Source: Bacteroidota bacterium (GTDB lineage Bacteria; Bacteroidota; Rhodothermia; Rhodothermales; Rubricoccaceae). Taken from it: a stretch of 64,000 bases of DNA. Below, one piece after another: positions 36,079 through 45,123 of this stretch. A model generated the notes under the pieces. The model worked only from the letters and a program-made list of their open reading frames with translations. It did no database searches and was not told the DNA's origin. Numbering within the stretch: position 1 is the stretch's first letter; each line of letters starts with the position of its first letter. Made by a program: the position numbers and the translations under genes. The stretch covers positions 360,576 through 424,575 of the forward strand of contig JBCBNX010000001.1 of NCBI GenBank assembly GCA_039821555.1, given 5' to 3'.

Positions 36079-37341
36079 TCACGTCTTCTGCTTCTGTTTC
36101 TTAGCAGCAGGGAACAGGATGTTGTTCAAGATGAGCCGATAGCCGGGCGAGTTCCTGTGCAGCGCGAGGTCCGTGGGCGGGTCGCCCACAAAGTGCTGAT
36201 AGTCTTCAGGATCGTGGCCCCCGTAGAATGCGAAGAAGCCCTGGCCGAGCGGCCCGTAGAGGTAGCGCACCTCGGTGCGGCCTGGGGTCTCGGCGAGGGC
36301 GACTACGCCGGGCTTGACGAGCGCCTTTTTAAAGTTGGTCGTCTGTCCCATGAAGCCGCGTACACTCGCGACGTGATTTTGGGTGAGCATCGTCGGCACA
36401 GGGTCCCACTTGGCGGAGAACTCGAAGAGCGTGAAGTAGTCCGTCGCGGGGTTGCGGAGCGCAGGCGGTGGCGTGACGTCGATGTCGGAGTGCTCGTACT
36501 CCATGGGGTTGAAGCTCGGCGTGAAGTTCTGGAAGGCGAACGTGCCGCTGAAGTCGAGCTGCTGGAGCGCGTCAGGGTCGACGGAGTCGCCGTCGAACTC
36601 AGAAGGGACGATGTCGGTGCTGTGGGACGCGAGCGCGAGGTCGATGGTGTCGGTACCGGAACACATTGCGAAGAGGAAGCCGCCTTGGGCGACGTAGGTG
36701 CGGATGCCGCGCGCAACGGCGAGCTTGAGGTCGCTGACCTTGGCGAAGCCGCGCTCACGGGCATCCGCCTCGGCGCGGCGCTGCTGCTCGCGGTACCACG
36801 GCGCGTTGCGATAGGCCGCGAAGAACTTGCCGTACTGCCCCGTAAAGTCCTCGTGGTGGAGGTGGAGCCAGTCGTACTCGGCTAACTCGCCGTCGAGGAC
36901 TTCGGCGTCGTAGATCATGTCGTAGGGCACCTCGGCGTAGGTGAGCACAAGCGTGACGGCATCGTCCCATGGCAACGACTGGTCAGGTGCATAGACTGCC
37001 ACCTTGGGAGCCGTTTCCAGCCGCACCAGGCTCGTGTTCGATCCCTCGGCTTCGACCTCCGCAACGATTTGGGCCGCTGCGCCCGCCGAGACTGACTCGA
37101 ACGCTACGTCTCGGATGCGGAGTTCGTCCAGCAAGCCCGGCACCTCGGTCATCAGGAACGAGCCCCCCCGGTAGTTGAGCAACCAGTCGGCGTCGTGGCC
37201 TTGCGCGAGGTACCAGTACATCGCCCCGTATGCTTTCAGGTGGTCTGTCTGGCCCTCGTCCATCGGCACGAGGACATCCTGCGCGCGCAACGGGAGTGCG
37301 CCTACGAGCAACGCAAGAAGGAAGAGAAAAACGCGCATCAA
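36079..37341 (-). CDS. secreted protein of the Bacteroidota 'asparagine synthetase B-like' family
   Basis: A 420-residue protein with a clean signal peptide (MMRVFLFLLALLVGALPLRA, then QDV). Database relatives in Bacteroidota are often labelled asparagine synthetase B, but I see no glutaminase or AMP-binding motif, and an exported protein could not do that job. Visible features are an opening LVPMDEGQTDHLKAYG, WLLNYRGGSFLM, the LHHEDFTGQYGKFF block, GGFLFAMCSGTDTIDLAL (a flavodoxin- or amidotransferase-like turn with a Cys), and a late FYGGHDPEDYQHFVGD segment. The basic tail AAKKQKQKT is odd. It follows the TPR gene by 73 bp on the same strand. The function is unknown. It may be periplasmic and work with the TPR partner. 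Confidence 0.75.
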   Translation of the reverse strand: MMRVFLFLLALLVGALPLRAQDVLVPMDEGQTDHLKAYGAMYWYLAQGHDADWLLNYRGGSFLMTEVPGLLDELRIRDVAFESVSAGAAAQIVAEVEAEGSNTSLVRLETAPKVAVYAPDQSLPWDDAVTLVLTYAEVPYDMIYDAEVLDGELAEYDWLHLHHEDFTGQYGKFFAAYRNAPWYREQQRRAEADARERGFAKVSDLKLAVARGIRTYVAQGGFLFAMCSGTDTIDLALASHSTDIVPSEFDGDSVDPDALQQLDFSGTFAFQNFTPSFNPMEYEHSDIDVTPPPALRNPATDYFTLFEFSAKWDPVPTMLTQNHVASVRGFMGQTTNFKKALVKPGVVALAETPGRTEVRYLYGPLGQGFFAFYGGHDPEDYQHFVGDPPTDLALHRNSPGYRLILNNILFPAAKKQKQKT

Positions 37342-37414
37342 ACGGAGGTGCTGTCAGTGAGATGGAAGACGTCGGTGTGCTATGTGGAAGCAGCGCTCTG
37401 TAGGCGCTTCGGCC

Positions 37415-39334
37415 CTACACCCCATCGCCACGGAGGGCGCGGATACGGGACCGCGCCTCAGGCAAAAGTAGGGAGCCGGGGTAACGCGTCAGCAGATCCG
37501 TGTACGCTTGCCGTGCTGCGTCGAGGTCGCGCCGGTCAAGTTCAAGAATCTGCGCCCGCAGGAAGAGCGCACGGTCGCCGAGGTAGCTCCGGGGAAACGC
37601 CTCAGGTAGGGCGTCAAGAATGACGAGGGCCTCGTCGGTACGGCCGGCTTCGCGGAGCGCCTCGGCTCTGAGGAACGTGGCTTCGTCGGCGATGGGGTGT
37701 TGGGCGAAGTCCGCAGCCATCTGATCGAGGACAACCAGGGCTTCTGTTGGCCGCTGCTGTCGCGCGTAGCGAGCGGCCTCGGCGTAGGTGGTTAGCGCCA
37801 CGTTTGCCGAGTCGGGGCCTTTGTGCTCGGTCAAGAGCAGCTTCAGCGTGATCGCATCGTTGGCGACCTGGGTGGCGGTGTTCTCGTTCATCGCCCGCAC
37901 GCGGGAGAGTGCGCCGTCGAGGTCGCCCACATAGAAATCGAGGCGAGCCAGTTCCAGGCGCGCGCGTTCGGCCGCCTCGCCGATGCGCACTTCTTCCTCG
38001 ACCTGCTGGAAGGCGATCCGCGCACGGGCGAGGTCGTCGCGCAGGAACGCGAGGGTGCCAAGCGATAGCCGGGCCTCGGCAACAGTCTCCGGGACGCGAG
38101 ACGTGCGGGCTAGGTCGCGCAGCAGGGCTTCGGCCTGCGCATAGTCGCGAAAGACCGTCTGCTGGAGCGCGGCCCTGCGTTGCAGGGCGCTCTCGGCAAA
38201 GGGGCCGGTCGGGTTCTGCTGGACATACCGCCGGTAGCTATCCAGCGCCGCCTCGAAATTGGGTGCTACAACCCGATCGCCCATTGCGTCGAACGCACGC
38301 TCGTTCTCGGCCGCTGCCCGCTGTTCGTAGAGGGTCGCGAGGCTGTACAGGGCCGCGTCTGCGATGGGGCTAGCCGAGGACGTCTCTAGCAGCAGTTGGT
38401 ACGCCTCCTGGGCTAACGAGAGCGCATCGTCCGGCGCGTTGTTGGGCGTTGACGGATCGGCGGCGTCTTGAGCAGCGCGCGCGAAGGCGAGCAGGGCTTG
38501 GCCGTCCTGGAGTCCCAAGCGGTCCAGCGCCCGGCTCGCATTGAATGCCGTGCGGAAGTCGCCCAATTCCAGCGCGAGCCAAGCGCTCAGGTCCCGGAAG
38601 ACGAGGTCGAGCGGCGCCTCACGGATGGCGGTGTCAATGGCCGAGCGGTAGGCGGCCGCGGCTTCGGGGTCGTCGAGGGAGCGCGCGAAACGGTTTTTGA
38701 TGACCTGCACGCGGTCCGGGCGCTCCCGTACGATGGCGAGGTATTCCCGGGCTACGCTCGCATAGTTGCCCGCCAGGTCATACACCTGCGCAAGCTCGCC
38801 ACGAAACAAGGAGGGTTGTCCCAGTGCAGCGCGCCCCTGTTCCAGCACGGCAGCGGCCTCTTCGTAGAGCCGGTTCTGCGTCATGCCGACGTAGACCGCG
38901 CGGTACGTCCCCGTTTCGTTGGGAGAGAGGGAGAGGGCCTGGTCCCAAGTTGCGCGTGCCGTCTCGGCGTCGCCTTCCTGAAACTGCAGGCTCCCGAGTT
39001 CGCCCAGCAATTCCGCTGAGGTACCCAGACGGTTCAAGCGGTCTTGCACGAGCGCGATGGCGTCGTCGTACTGCTTCGTCTGGACGTAGGCGTACTTGAG
39101 CTTGAGGTAGATCGGTTGTGACACGGGGTCGTCGGCCTGGAGATCTTCCAGCAGCGCGATAGCGCGTTCGGCTTGACCGGACCGCATCAGTTGGTCGGAA
39201 AGCCTGAACTTCGCCGCCACCGTACGGTCGTCCGAGCGCTCGCGGTCGTTTGGTTGGATTGTCCTCGTTCCGGGCGACTGCGCCAGGGCCGGTGTGGAGA
39301 CGAGGAGCACGAACAGGAGAAGAAAGAGACGCAT
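37415..39334 (-). CDS. secreted TPR-repeat protein
   Basis: The frame reaches 39550, but I start at ATG 39334 because it opens a proper signal peptide (MRLFLLLFVLLVSTPALAQ). The 639-residue mature protein is built of helical TPR-type repeats throughout, for example AERAIALLEDLQADDPVSQP, AELLGELGSLQFQEGDAETA and FLRAEALREAGRTDEALVI. There are probably more than ten repeats. There is no catalytic domain. Such proteins scaffold envelope complexes. It is immediately upstream of the AsnB-like secreted protein, a pairing I recall from other Bacteroidota. Whether the two touch is unknown. The last residues (RSRIRALRGDGV) are a basic tail. Confidence 0.88.
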   Translation of the reverse strand: MRLFLLLFVLLVSTPALAQSPGTRTIQPNDRERSDDRTVAAKFRLSDQLMRSGQAERAIALLEDLQADDPVSQPIYLKLKYAYVQTKQYDDAIALVQDRLNRLGTSAELLGELGSLQFQEGDAETARATWDQALSLSPNETGTYRAVYVGMTQNRLYEEAAAVLEQGRAALGQPSLFRGELAQVYDLAGNYASVAREYLAIVRERPDRVQVIKNRFARSLDDPEAAAAYRSAIDTAIREAPLDLVFRDLSAWLALELGDFRTAFNASRALDRLGLQDGQALLAFARAAQDAADPSTPNNAPDDALSLAQEAYQLLLETSSASPIADAALYSLATLYEQRAAAENERAFDAMGDRVVAPNFEAALDSYRRYVQQNPTGPFAESALQRRAALQQTVFRDYAQAEALLRDLARTSRVPETVAEARLSLGTLAFLRDDLARARIAFQQVEEEVRIGEAAERARLELARLDFYVGDLDGALSRVRAMNENTATQVANDAITLKLLLTEHKGPDSANVALTTYAEAARYARQQRPTEALVVLDQMAADFAQHPIADEATFLRAEALREAGRTDEALVILDALPEAFPRSYLGDRALFLRAQILELDRRDLDAARQAYTDLLTRYPGSLLLPEARSRIRALRGDGV

Positions 39335-39534
39335 CGACACGGCAAGCTGGAGGCGTAGAGTACAGAGCGTAAACAGGCCCTCGAAGGTTCCGAACGGATG
39401 CGGACTTCCCGCTCGTACCCGTCCACCTGCGGAAAGAAGGCCGAGGAAAAGTCGCTGCCAGCCTAGATGGCTACGCTTACACGTCGAGGCTCGCCACGTC
39501 GTACACTGACGAAGCTTGGTAGAAAAGCCGGGCG

Positions 39535-41073
39535 TCAGTTCGGGTCCCATCCACCTACGGGGCTCAGCCTCAGCACCCGCCCAGGATCGTTCGTCACGAC
39601 ATAGATCGCTCCATCGGGGCCATTAACGGCCTCGCGAACGCGCCCGAAGTCTTCCAGGATGACTTCGTCGTGCAGGACGCGCGCGCCCACGGCATCGCCG
39701 CGTTCCAGCGTCAGGAGCCGCACTTGTTTGTAAGCCAGCGCCGTGACCAAGAGTTGTCCGGTCCAGCGCTCAAAGAGGCGGCCTGTGTAGAACTCGGTGC
39801 CACCGACCGCGGGTGAGGGGCGCCAATAGTAGACGGGCTGCTGCAGTCCGGGCGCCTGCCTGCGCTCTGTGATCACCGTCCCGTTGTAGTTGATGCCGTA
39901 CGTCACCGTGGGCCACCCGTAGTTGGCGCCTGCCTCGATGCGGTTGAGCTCATCGCCGCCGCGCGGCCCATGCTCGACCGCCCACACGGCGCCTGTCCGA
40001 GGGTCTACGGTGAGGCCCTGCGGGTTGCGGTTGCCAAGCGTAAAGATGCCGGGGATCGCCGTGGCCTCGTCGGCAAACGGGTTGTCGGCCGGGACCGAGC
40101 CGTCCGGGCGGACACGGTAGACTTTGCCGTTCGGCCTGTCGAGGCGCTGCGCGTCGTCTTGCACACCGCGATCGCCAATGGCAAAATACAGGAAGCCCTC
40201 CGGATCGAAGACAATGCGGGAGCCGAAGTGGTACTGCGTGTCGCGGTAGGTGTCGAGGGGCGCCTCGAAGACGACTTCCTCGTCGGTCCAGCGCATCGCA
40301 TTCCAATCGGCGCCCGCGAGTTTGCCACGCACAACACGTGTCATCGATGGCCCGCGCCGCTCTGGGTGGGGGTGGCTGTAGGCGAGATAGATCCAGCCGG
40401 TCTCGGCGTAGTTGGGGTCGGGCGTCACGTCAAGTAGCCCGCCCTGTCCGCGCGCGACCACGTCGGGAATACCAGCGACGGGGGAGCGCTGCACTTCGCC
40501 ATCGCGGACCACGTGCAGGTCGCCGCCTTTTTCGGTGACGAGAGCCGTGCGGCTGTCGAGGAAGGCAAACGCCCACGGCCCGTCGAGGTCGTCCGCAAAA
40601 ACCTCGACGCGCACGTCGTAGTCGAGTGTTTCGACCGTGTCGAGCACGCGGAGGTTGGGGCGCGGTACGTCCTCGGTCGCTGGCGGAGCCTGGATGCTGG
40701 CCGTGCCAGCTCGAACCGCGAGAATGTAGTCGTTCACTGCGGCGATTTCGTCCGACGAAAGTCCGTCCTCGTAGCTCGGCATACCCTGATCGACGAGACC
40801 TACGGCGGTAATCTCGATGAGACGAGCACGTTCGTCATCGTCCGGCCCAACGTGGTCCCACGGGCCGAGCAGTGTCCCGCCGCTGTTGCCCGTGAGGTCG
40901 CTGCCGTGACATGACGCGCAATAGTCCTGGTAAATCGCGCGGCCTTCGTCGAAGCGGTCATCAACCGGGGCGGCCGTGTCGGAGACCGTGCGTGCGGGCG
41001 TCTGCTCCGAGGACGAGGGAGCCCCGCACGCAGCGAAGCTGAGAAGCACGATGAGGAAAGCCAGAGTACGCAT
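39535..41073 (-). CDS. cytochrome c-PQQ-dependent sugar dehydrogenase lipoprotein
   Basis: I start at ATG 41073 (the frame opens at 41133) because MRTLAFLIVLLSFAACGAPS is a lipoprotein signal with Cys16. Residues about 40-125 are a single-haem cytochrome c domain: CASCH at 52-56 and a likely Met ligand in GMPSYEDGLS. A six-bladed beta-propeller of the soluble aldose dehydrogenase (YliI/GdhB) type follows, with DGPWAFAFL, GGLLDVTPDP, HFGSRIVFDPEG, GNRNPQGL and AVEHGPRGGDELN. It should oxidise an aldose sugar with PQQ and pass electrons to its own haem, at the outer edge of the periplasm. PQQ synthesis genes are not in this window. A single gene, 512 residues. Confidence 0.9.
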   Translation of the reverse strand: MRTLAFLIVLLSFAACGAPSSSEQTPARTVSDTAAPVDDRFDEGRAIYQDYCASCHGSDLTGNSGGTLLGPWDHVGPDDDERARLIEITAVGLVDQGMPSYEDGLSSDEIAAVNDYILAVRAGTASIQAPPATEDVPRPNLRVLDTVETLDYDVRVEVFADDLDGPWAFAFLDSRTALVTEKGGDLHVVRDGEVQRSPVAGIPDVVARGQGGLLDVTPDPNYAETGWIYLAYSHPHPERRGPSMTRVVRGKLAGADWNAMRWTDEEVVFEAPLDTYRDTQYHFGSRIVFDPEGFLYFAIGDRGVQDDAQRLDRPNGKVYRVRPDGSVPADNPFADEATAIPGIFTLGNRNPQGLTVDPRTGAVWAVEHGPRGGDELNRIEAGANYGWPTVTYGINYNGTVITERRQAPGLQQPVYYWRPSPAVGGTEFYTGRLFERWTGQLLVTALAYKQVRLLTLERGDAVGARVLHDEVILEDFGRVREAVNGPDGAIYVVTNDPGRVLRLSPVGGWDPN

Positions 41074-41169
41074 GGCGTCGAGTGATGGCGAGAAGAGCGA
41101 CCGAGCATCGTGAGGCATCCACACCCACGGCACGGCGCTGGTTTCCTCGGTGCAGCCTAAACTCGGCGC

Positions 41170-42738
41170 CTACCCGTTCCACCAGGAGCGGTCGAGCGAG
41201 CGGTACTGGATCGCCTCCGAGATGTGTGCCGCCGTCACCGTGTCAGCGCTCCGGTGCGCCGTGTCGAGGTCGGCGATGGTGCGGCTCACCTTCAGGATGC
41301 GGTCGTAGGCTCGCGCCGAGAGGCCCAGCCGGGTCATCGCCATCTTGAGGAGGTGCTGGCCCGCGTCGTCCAACCGGCAGTGCTTGCGGACGAGGCGGCT
41401 GGGCATCTGCGCGTTGGCATGCACGCCCAGCACGTCCTTGAAGCGAGCAGCCTGGCGCTCGCGGGCCGCGATCACACGCTCGCGTACGGCAGCGCTTGGT
41501 TCGCCCGGCGCTCGGCGGTTGAGGTCCTCGAACGGCACGGGGACGACCTCGACGTGGAGGTCGATGCGGTCCATGAGGGGGCCGGAGACGCGGGCGAGGT
41601 AGCGGTGGACTTCGGACGACGAACAACTACAGGGCTTCTGAGGATTGTTCAGGTGGCCGCACTTGCAGGGGTTCATCGAGGCGACGAGCATAAAGCGCGC
41701 CGGATAATCTACGGTCGCTCGGGCGCGCGCAATCGTGATGCAGCCCTCTTCGAGTGGCTGCCGCATGACTTCGAGGACTGCACGGTCGAACTCGGGCAAC
41801 TCGTCCAGGAAAAGCACCCCGTTGTGAGCCAGGCTGATCTCGCCGGGCATCGGGTTGGAGCCGCCGCCGCAGAGGCCCGCGTTGGAGATGGAGTGGTGCG
41901 GAGCCCGGAATGGGCGTGCCGTGATGAGTCCGTGCCGCGCGTGTCCGTTCCGGGCAAGGTGTCCGCCGACGCTGTGGATCTTTGTCGTCTCCAGGGCCTC
42001 GTCGGGTGAGAGTGGTGGCAGGATCGTCGGCATCCGGCGAGCGAGCATCGTCTTGCCAGCGCCAGGCGGCCCGACGAGCACGACGTTGTGCCCGCCCGCC
42101 GCGGCGACTTCGAGCGCGCGCTTCACCGTCTCCTGGCCACGAACGTCCGAGAAGTCAACAGCGTGCTGGCCCGCCTCCGCAAAGAGCGCATCGAGGTCGC
42201 GCGTGAACGGCGTCGTGCGGTCGAGGTCGCGCGCAAGGACGCGGAATGCTTCGCCGAGCGTGCGGACGGGAAATACATCAAGACCGTCCACCACCGCCGC
42301 TTCTGCTGCGTTCTGCTCCGGTACGACGAGGCCACGTCGCCCTTCTTTGCGTGCGCGCACCGCCATGGGCAGGACGCCACGAACTGGGCGCAGCGAGCCA
42401 TCGAGGGAGAGTTCGCCGCACACGAACAACTCGTCGAGCGTGGATTGCGGGATCTGCTCGGTGGTGGCGGCGATGAGGCCGAGTGCGATCGGAAGGTCAA
42501 ACGCCGAGCCTTCTTTCCGGACATCCGCCGGGGCAAGGTTGACCGTCACCGCGCCGCGTGGAACAGGCAGTCCAGTGTTCTTGAGCGCGGCCCATACACG
42601 ATCGCGGCTCTCGCGAACGGCTCCATCTGGGAGGCCCACCACCGTCCAGCGCGGCAGGTTGGGCTCGATGTGCGTTTCGATCTCGATGGGCAGCGCATCG
42701 ACGCCGTGGACGGCGCTGGACCAGACGTGGGAGAGCAT
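41170..42738 (-). CDS. comM: YifB/ComM Mg-chelatase-like AAA+ ATPase
   Basis: A 522-residue AAA+ protein of the ComM/YifB family. The N-terminal Lon-protease-like domain (1-180) contains VGLPDGAVRESRDRV and VNLAPADVRKEGSAFDLP. The AAA core has Walker A GPPGAGKT (223-230), the family-specific FRAPHHSISNAGLCGGG, and Walker B LFLDELPEF. A zinc-type cluster CKCGHLNNPQKPCSC lies near 352-367, followed by the C-terminal Mg-chelatase domain. ComM is a hexameric helicase that promotes branch migration during natural transformation and repair. No other competence gene is close. It is divergent from the lipoprotein gene across 220 bp. Confidence 0.96.
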   Translation of the reverse strand: MLSHVWSSAVHGVDALPIEIETHIEPNLPRWTVVGLPDGAVRESRDRVWAALKNTGLPVPRGAVTVNLAPADVRKEGSAFDLPIALGLIAATTEQIPQSTLDELFVCGELSLDGSLRPVRGVLPMAVRARKEGRRGLVVPEQNAAEAAVVDGLDVFPVRTLGEAFRVLARDLDRTTPFTRDLDALFAEAGQHAVDFSDVRGQETVKRALEVAAAGGHNVVLVGPPGAGKTMLARRMPTILPPLSPDEALETTKIHSVGGHLARNGHARHGLITARPFRAPHHSISNAGLCGGGSNPMPGEISLAHNGVLFLDELPEFDRAVLEVMRQPLEEGCITIARARATVDYPARFMLVASMNPCKCGHLNNPQKPCSCSSSEVHRYLARVSGPLMDRIDLHVEVVPVPFEDLNRRAPGEPSAAVRERVIAARERQAARFKDVLGVHANAQMPSRLVRKHCRLDDAGQHLLKMAMTRLGLSARAYDRILKVSRTIADLDTAHRSADTVTAAHISEAIQYRSLDRSWWNG

Positions 42739-42958
42739 AGAACGAAGTGGGGACGTGGCAGGACGCAGGGTTGGCTGCTAGACACGCGACCGCACCTGGT
42801 CGTAACACGGAGGCGTCAGTCCGTTTGATCGGTGGACTCGTGGACGGTTTCGGAGCAGTAAACAGCCGCAGTCCTAGGCTGGCTTGCTTTTTGATAGAAC
42901 CTTGCATGCAGCCACGTCCGCGTGCGTGCCTTCGCCTGACACCAGCCTCCTCTCGACC

Positions 42959-43810
42959 ATGCTCCGTCCTATCACCCTGGCGCTCTGTGCCACGCTCGTC
43001 CTCCTCGCTGGGTGCGACGTCACGAACATCGACCCGACGGGTGAGCCTGTCACGCCTCCCACGAACGCAAGCACGATCTCGCCGGGGCTCCCTGCCGACG
43101 CGCCGGTAGCAGACTCGCTGTTCCAGATCACAGTCGTCGACGAGGACGGCGTGCCGGTCCCCGACCTTCTCGTGATGCTGCGCACCGACCTCGACATCGA
43201 CTCGACCTCGACTACGATGTACGAGGACGGGATTCCGGACTTCGAACTCGGTCCCGTCTTCGCCACCCCGTCTGACCCCGATACGCCGGCCACCGTCCGA
43301 TACACGCTCACGGAAGACGCCGCCGTTCGCCTGTTCGTCAAAGACCGCGAGGGCCGCTTTCTGGCCGAGTTCGGATCTGGACAGCGCGCGGCTGGGACGT
43401 ATGAAGTCGCCATCCCGTTTGCGCTGTACGATCCAGCCACGCCGGATGCCTTCGTCACGCCGGGTGGCCTCTACTTCATCGAGTTTGAAGCCAACAATGT
43501 GAAGGCCGATATCCCGGCTGCGTTCTCCGAGTGCCCGTTCCTGCGAAACCAGCCTGAGATCTGGGGCTGGCTCGGCCGGACGGATGCGTCGGGCATCTTC
43601 ACGACCAACGACCGGGCGCGCTTCCCGTCCACCTACGACTCGCAGCCGGTGCTGGAGTATCGCAACGCAGCGGGGGACTACGGCGGCACATTCTCGCTCA
43701 AAATGCCGGTGACGGTCGTCGTCAAAGACCTCCTCGGCAACGAGGCGACGTACGAAACAACCATCGACCCCACCACGGTGAACTTCTTCGAGGCGGTCTG
43801 GAATCCCTAG
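42959..43810 (+). CDS. hypothetical lipoprotein with FlgD/Ig-like domain
   Basis: ATG 42959 is chosen (the frame opens at 42884) because MLRPITLALCATLVLLAGC is a lipoprotein signal with Cys19. The 283-residue protein has no named family. Residues 30-60 form a Pro/Thr-rich linker. A beta-rich region (60-170) contains YTLTEDAAVRLFVKDREGRF and SGQRAAGTYEVAIP, close to FlgD Ig-like or T9SS-linked beta-sandwiches. The C-terminal half has a FPSTYDSQPVLEYRN block. It ends in FEAVWNP with no sorting domain. Probably anchored in the outer membrane. A bidirectional terminator follows it. Function unknown. Confidence 0.7.
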   Translation: MLRPITLALCATLVLLAGCDVTNIDPTGEPVTPPTNASTISPGLPADAPVADSLFQITVVDEDGVPVPDLLVMLRTDLDIDSTSTTMYEDGIPDFELGPVFATPSDPDTPATVRYTLTEDAAVRLFVKDREGRFLAEFGSGQRAAGTYEVAIPFALYDPATPDAFVTPGGLYFIEFEANNVKADIPAAFSECPFLRNQPEIWGWLGRTDASGIFTTNDRARFPSTYDSQPVLEYRNAAGDYGGTFSLKMPVTVVVKDLLGNEATYETTIDPTTVNFFEAVWNP

Positions 43811-43869
43811 GCAGTTATTCGCTGCGTGCCCGCTTGTTGGGAGAAAACAGCGACTGCAGACCTGATACA

Positions 43870-43910
43870 ACAGCGCGGGCGGCACCGAGGAATCGGGCCG
43901 CCCGCGCTGT
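43870..43910. terminator. bidirectional terminator between lipoprotein and fbaB
   Basis: A perfect 14-bp GC-rich inverted repeat (43870-43883 with 43897-43910) has a 13-nt loop that itself contains a 3-bp CCG/CGG extension. It is 59 bp after the lipoprotein stop and 21 bp past the fbaB stop on the other strand. It fits a shared terminator for the convergent pair, although the U-tracts are poor. Confidence 0.75.
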
Positions 43911-43931
43911 GTGTTGATCACGTGCGATCTG

Positions 43932-45011
43932 CTAGGCGACCGTGATCTCGTCGTTGAGGAACACGTCCTGGATGGTGTTAAGCAGTTGGATACCCTCGTC
44001 CATCGGGCGCTGGAACGCCTTGCGGCCCGAGATGAGGCCCATGCCGCCCGCGCGCTTGTTGATGACCGCCGTGCGCACTGCCTGGCCAAAGTCGTTCGTG
44101 CCCGAGCCGCCGCCCGAGTTGATGAGACCGATGCGTCCCATGTAGCCGTTGGCAACCTGGTAGCGCGTAAGGTCGATGGGGTGGTCCGACGACAACTCGC
44201 TGTAGATGCGCTCGTCGAGCTTGCCGTACGACGAGTCGCCCGAGTTCAACGCCTTGTAGCCGCCGTTGGAGATCGGCTGCTTCTGCTTCACGATGTCTGC
44301 TTCGATTGTCGCACCTAAGTGATTGGCCTGGCCCGTCAGGTCGGCAGACGTCTCGTGGTTCGTGCCGTCGATCTTGAACGCCGAGTTGCGCATGTAGCAC
44401 CAGAGCACGGTCGCCATGCCGAGGCTGTGGGCGTGGCTGAAGGCTTCGGCGACTTCCACGAGCTCAGCGTTTGAGCTGTCTGAGCCGAAGTAGACCGTAG
44501 CGCCGACGGCAACGCAGCCCATGTTCCAGGCGTCCTCGATCTGCGCAAACATGATCTGCCGGTGGCTGTTCGGGAAGGACAGCAACTCGTTGTGGTTGAT
44601 CTTGAGCATGAACGGGATCTTGTGCGCGTACTTCCGCGCAACGGACCCGAGCACGCCGAAGGTCGAGCAGATCGCGTTGCAGCCGCCCTCCATGGCGAGC
44701 CGGACGATGTTCTCCGGATCGAAGTAGATCGGGTTTGGGGCGAACGACGCGCCCGCCGAGTGCTCGATGCCTTGGTCAACGGGCAGGATCGAGAGGTAGC
44801 CGGTGCCGCCGAGGCGCCCATGGTCATACATCGCCTGGAGCGAGCGGAGCACGCGGGGACCGCGATCGGTGACCGAGAAGACGCGGTCGACGAAGTCGGG
44901 GCCGGGGAGGTGGAGGTCGTCCTTCGAGATGGTCGTGCTCTCGTGCGCGAGGAGGGACTCAGCCTCGTCGCCGAGGTAGTCTTCGATCTGGGCGGTCGTG
45001 ACGTCAGCCAT
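43932..45011 (-). CDS. fbaB: class I fructose-bisphosphate aldolase (DhnA/FbaB type)
   Basis: A 359-residue DhnA-type class I aldolase that cleaves or forms fructose-1,6-bisphosphate through a lysine Schiff base. Features are [17 protein letters not shown] (the family hallmark), [33 protein letters not shown] and the phosphate-binding [10 protein letters not shown] and [11 protein letters not shown] segments. I do not assign the Schiff-base lysine by eye. The length matches the Bacteroidota members. It is a single cytoplasmic gene with its own promoter element (45059-45066) and a shared terminator. Confidence 0.95.
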   Translation of the reverse strand: MADVTTAQIEDYLGDEAESLLAHESTTISKDDLHLPGPDFVDRVFSVTDRGPRVLRSLQAMYDHGRLGGTGYLSILPVDQGIEHSAGASFAPNPIYFDPENIVRLAMEGGCNAICSTFGVLGSVARKYAHKIPFMLKINHNELLSFPNSHRQIMFAQIEDAWNMGCVAVGATVYFGSDSSNAELVEVAEAFSHAHSLGMATVLWCYMRNSAFKIDGTNHETSADLTGQANHLGATIEADIVKQKQPISNGGYKALNSGDSSYGKLDERIYSELSSDHPIDLTRYQVANGYMGRIGLINSGGGSGTNDFGQAVRTAVINKRAGGMGLISGRKAFQRPMDEGIQLLNTIQDVFLNDEITVA

Positions 45012-45058
45012 GTTGGAAGCGGGGTGTGTTTCGGTAAAGGGGAAAGCGATGTGACGGC

Positions 45059-45066
45059 GAAATATA
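45059..45066 (-). promoter_or_regulatory. promoter -7 element of fbaB
   Basis: The minus strand reads TATATTTC, one base from the consensus TAnnTTTG, 47 nt before the fbaB ATG. Confidence 0.45.
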
Positions 45067-45123
45067 GGCGAGCAGCACCCCTGAACGTGTCATCAGTTGA
45101 TTCTGTTATTGCATAATTTCGGG

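Noticed and set aside
36157..36885. 242-residue plus-strand frame
   Set aside because: Antisense to the AsnB-like gene, no start context or domain.
42497..44155. 552-residue minus-strand frame
   Set aside because: Overlaps comM, the lipoprotein and fbaB in other frames and has no family signature.
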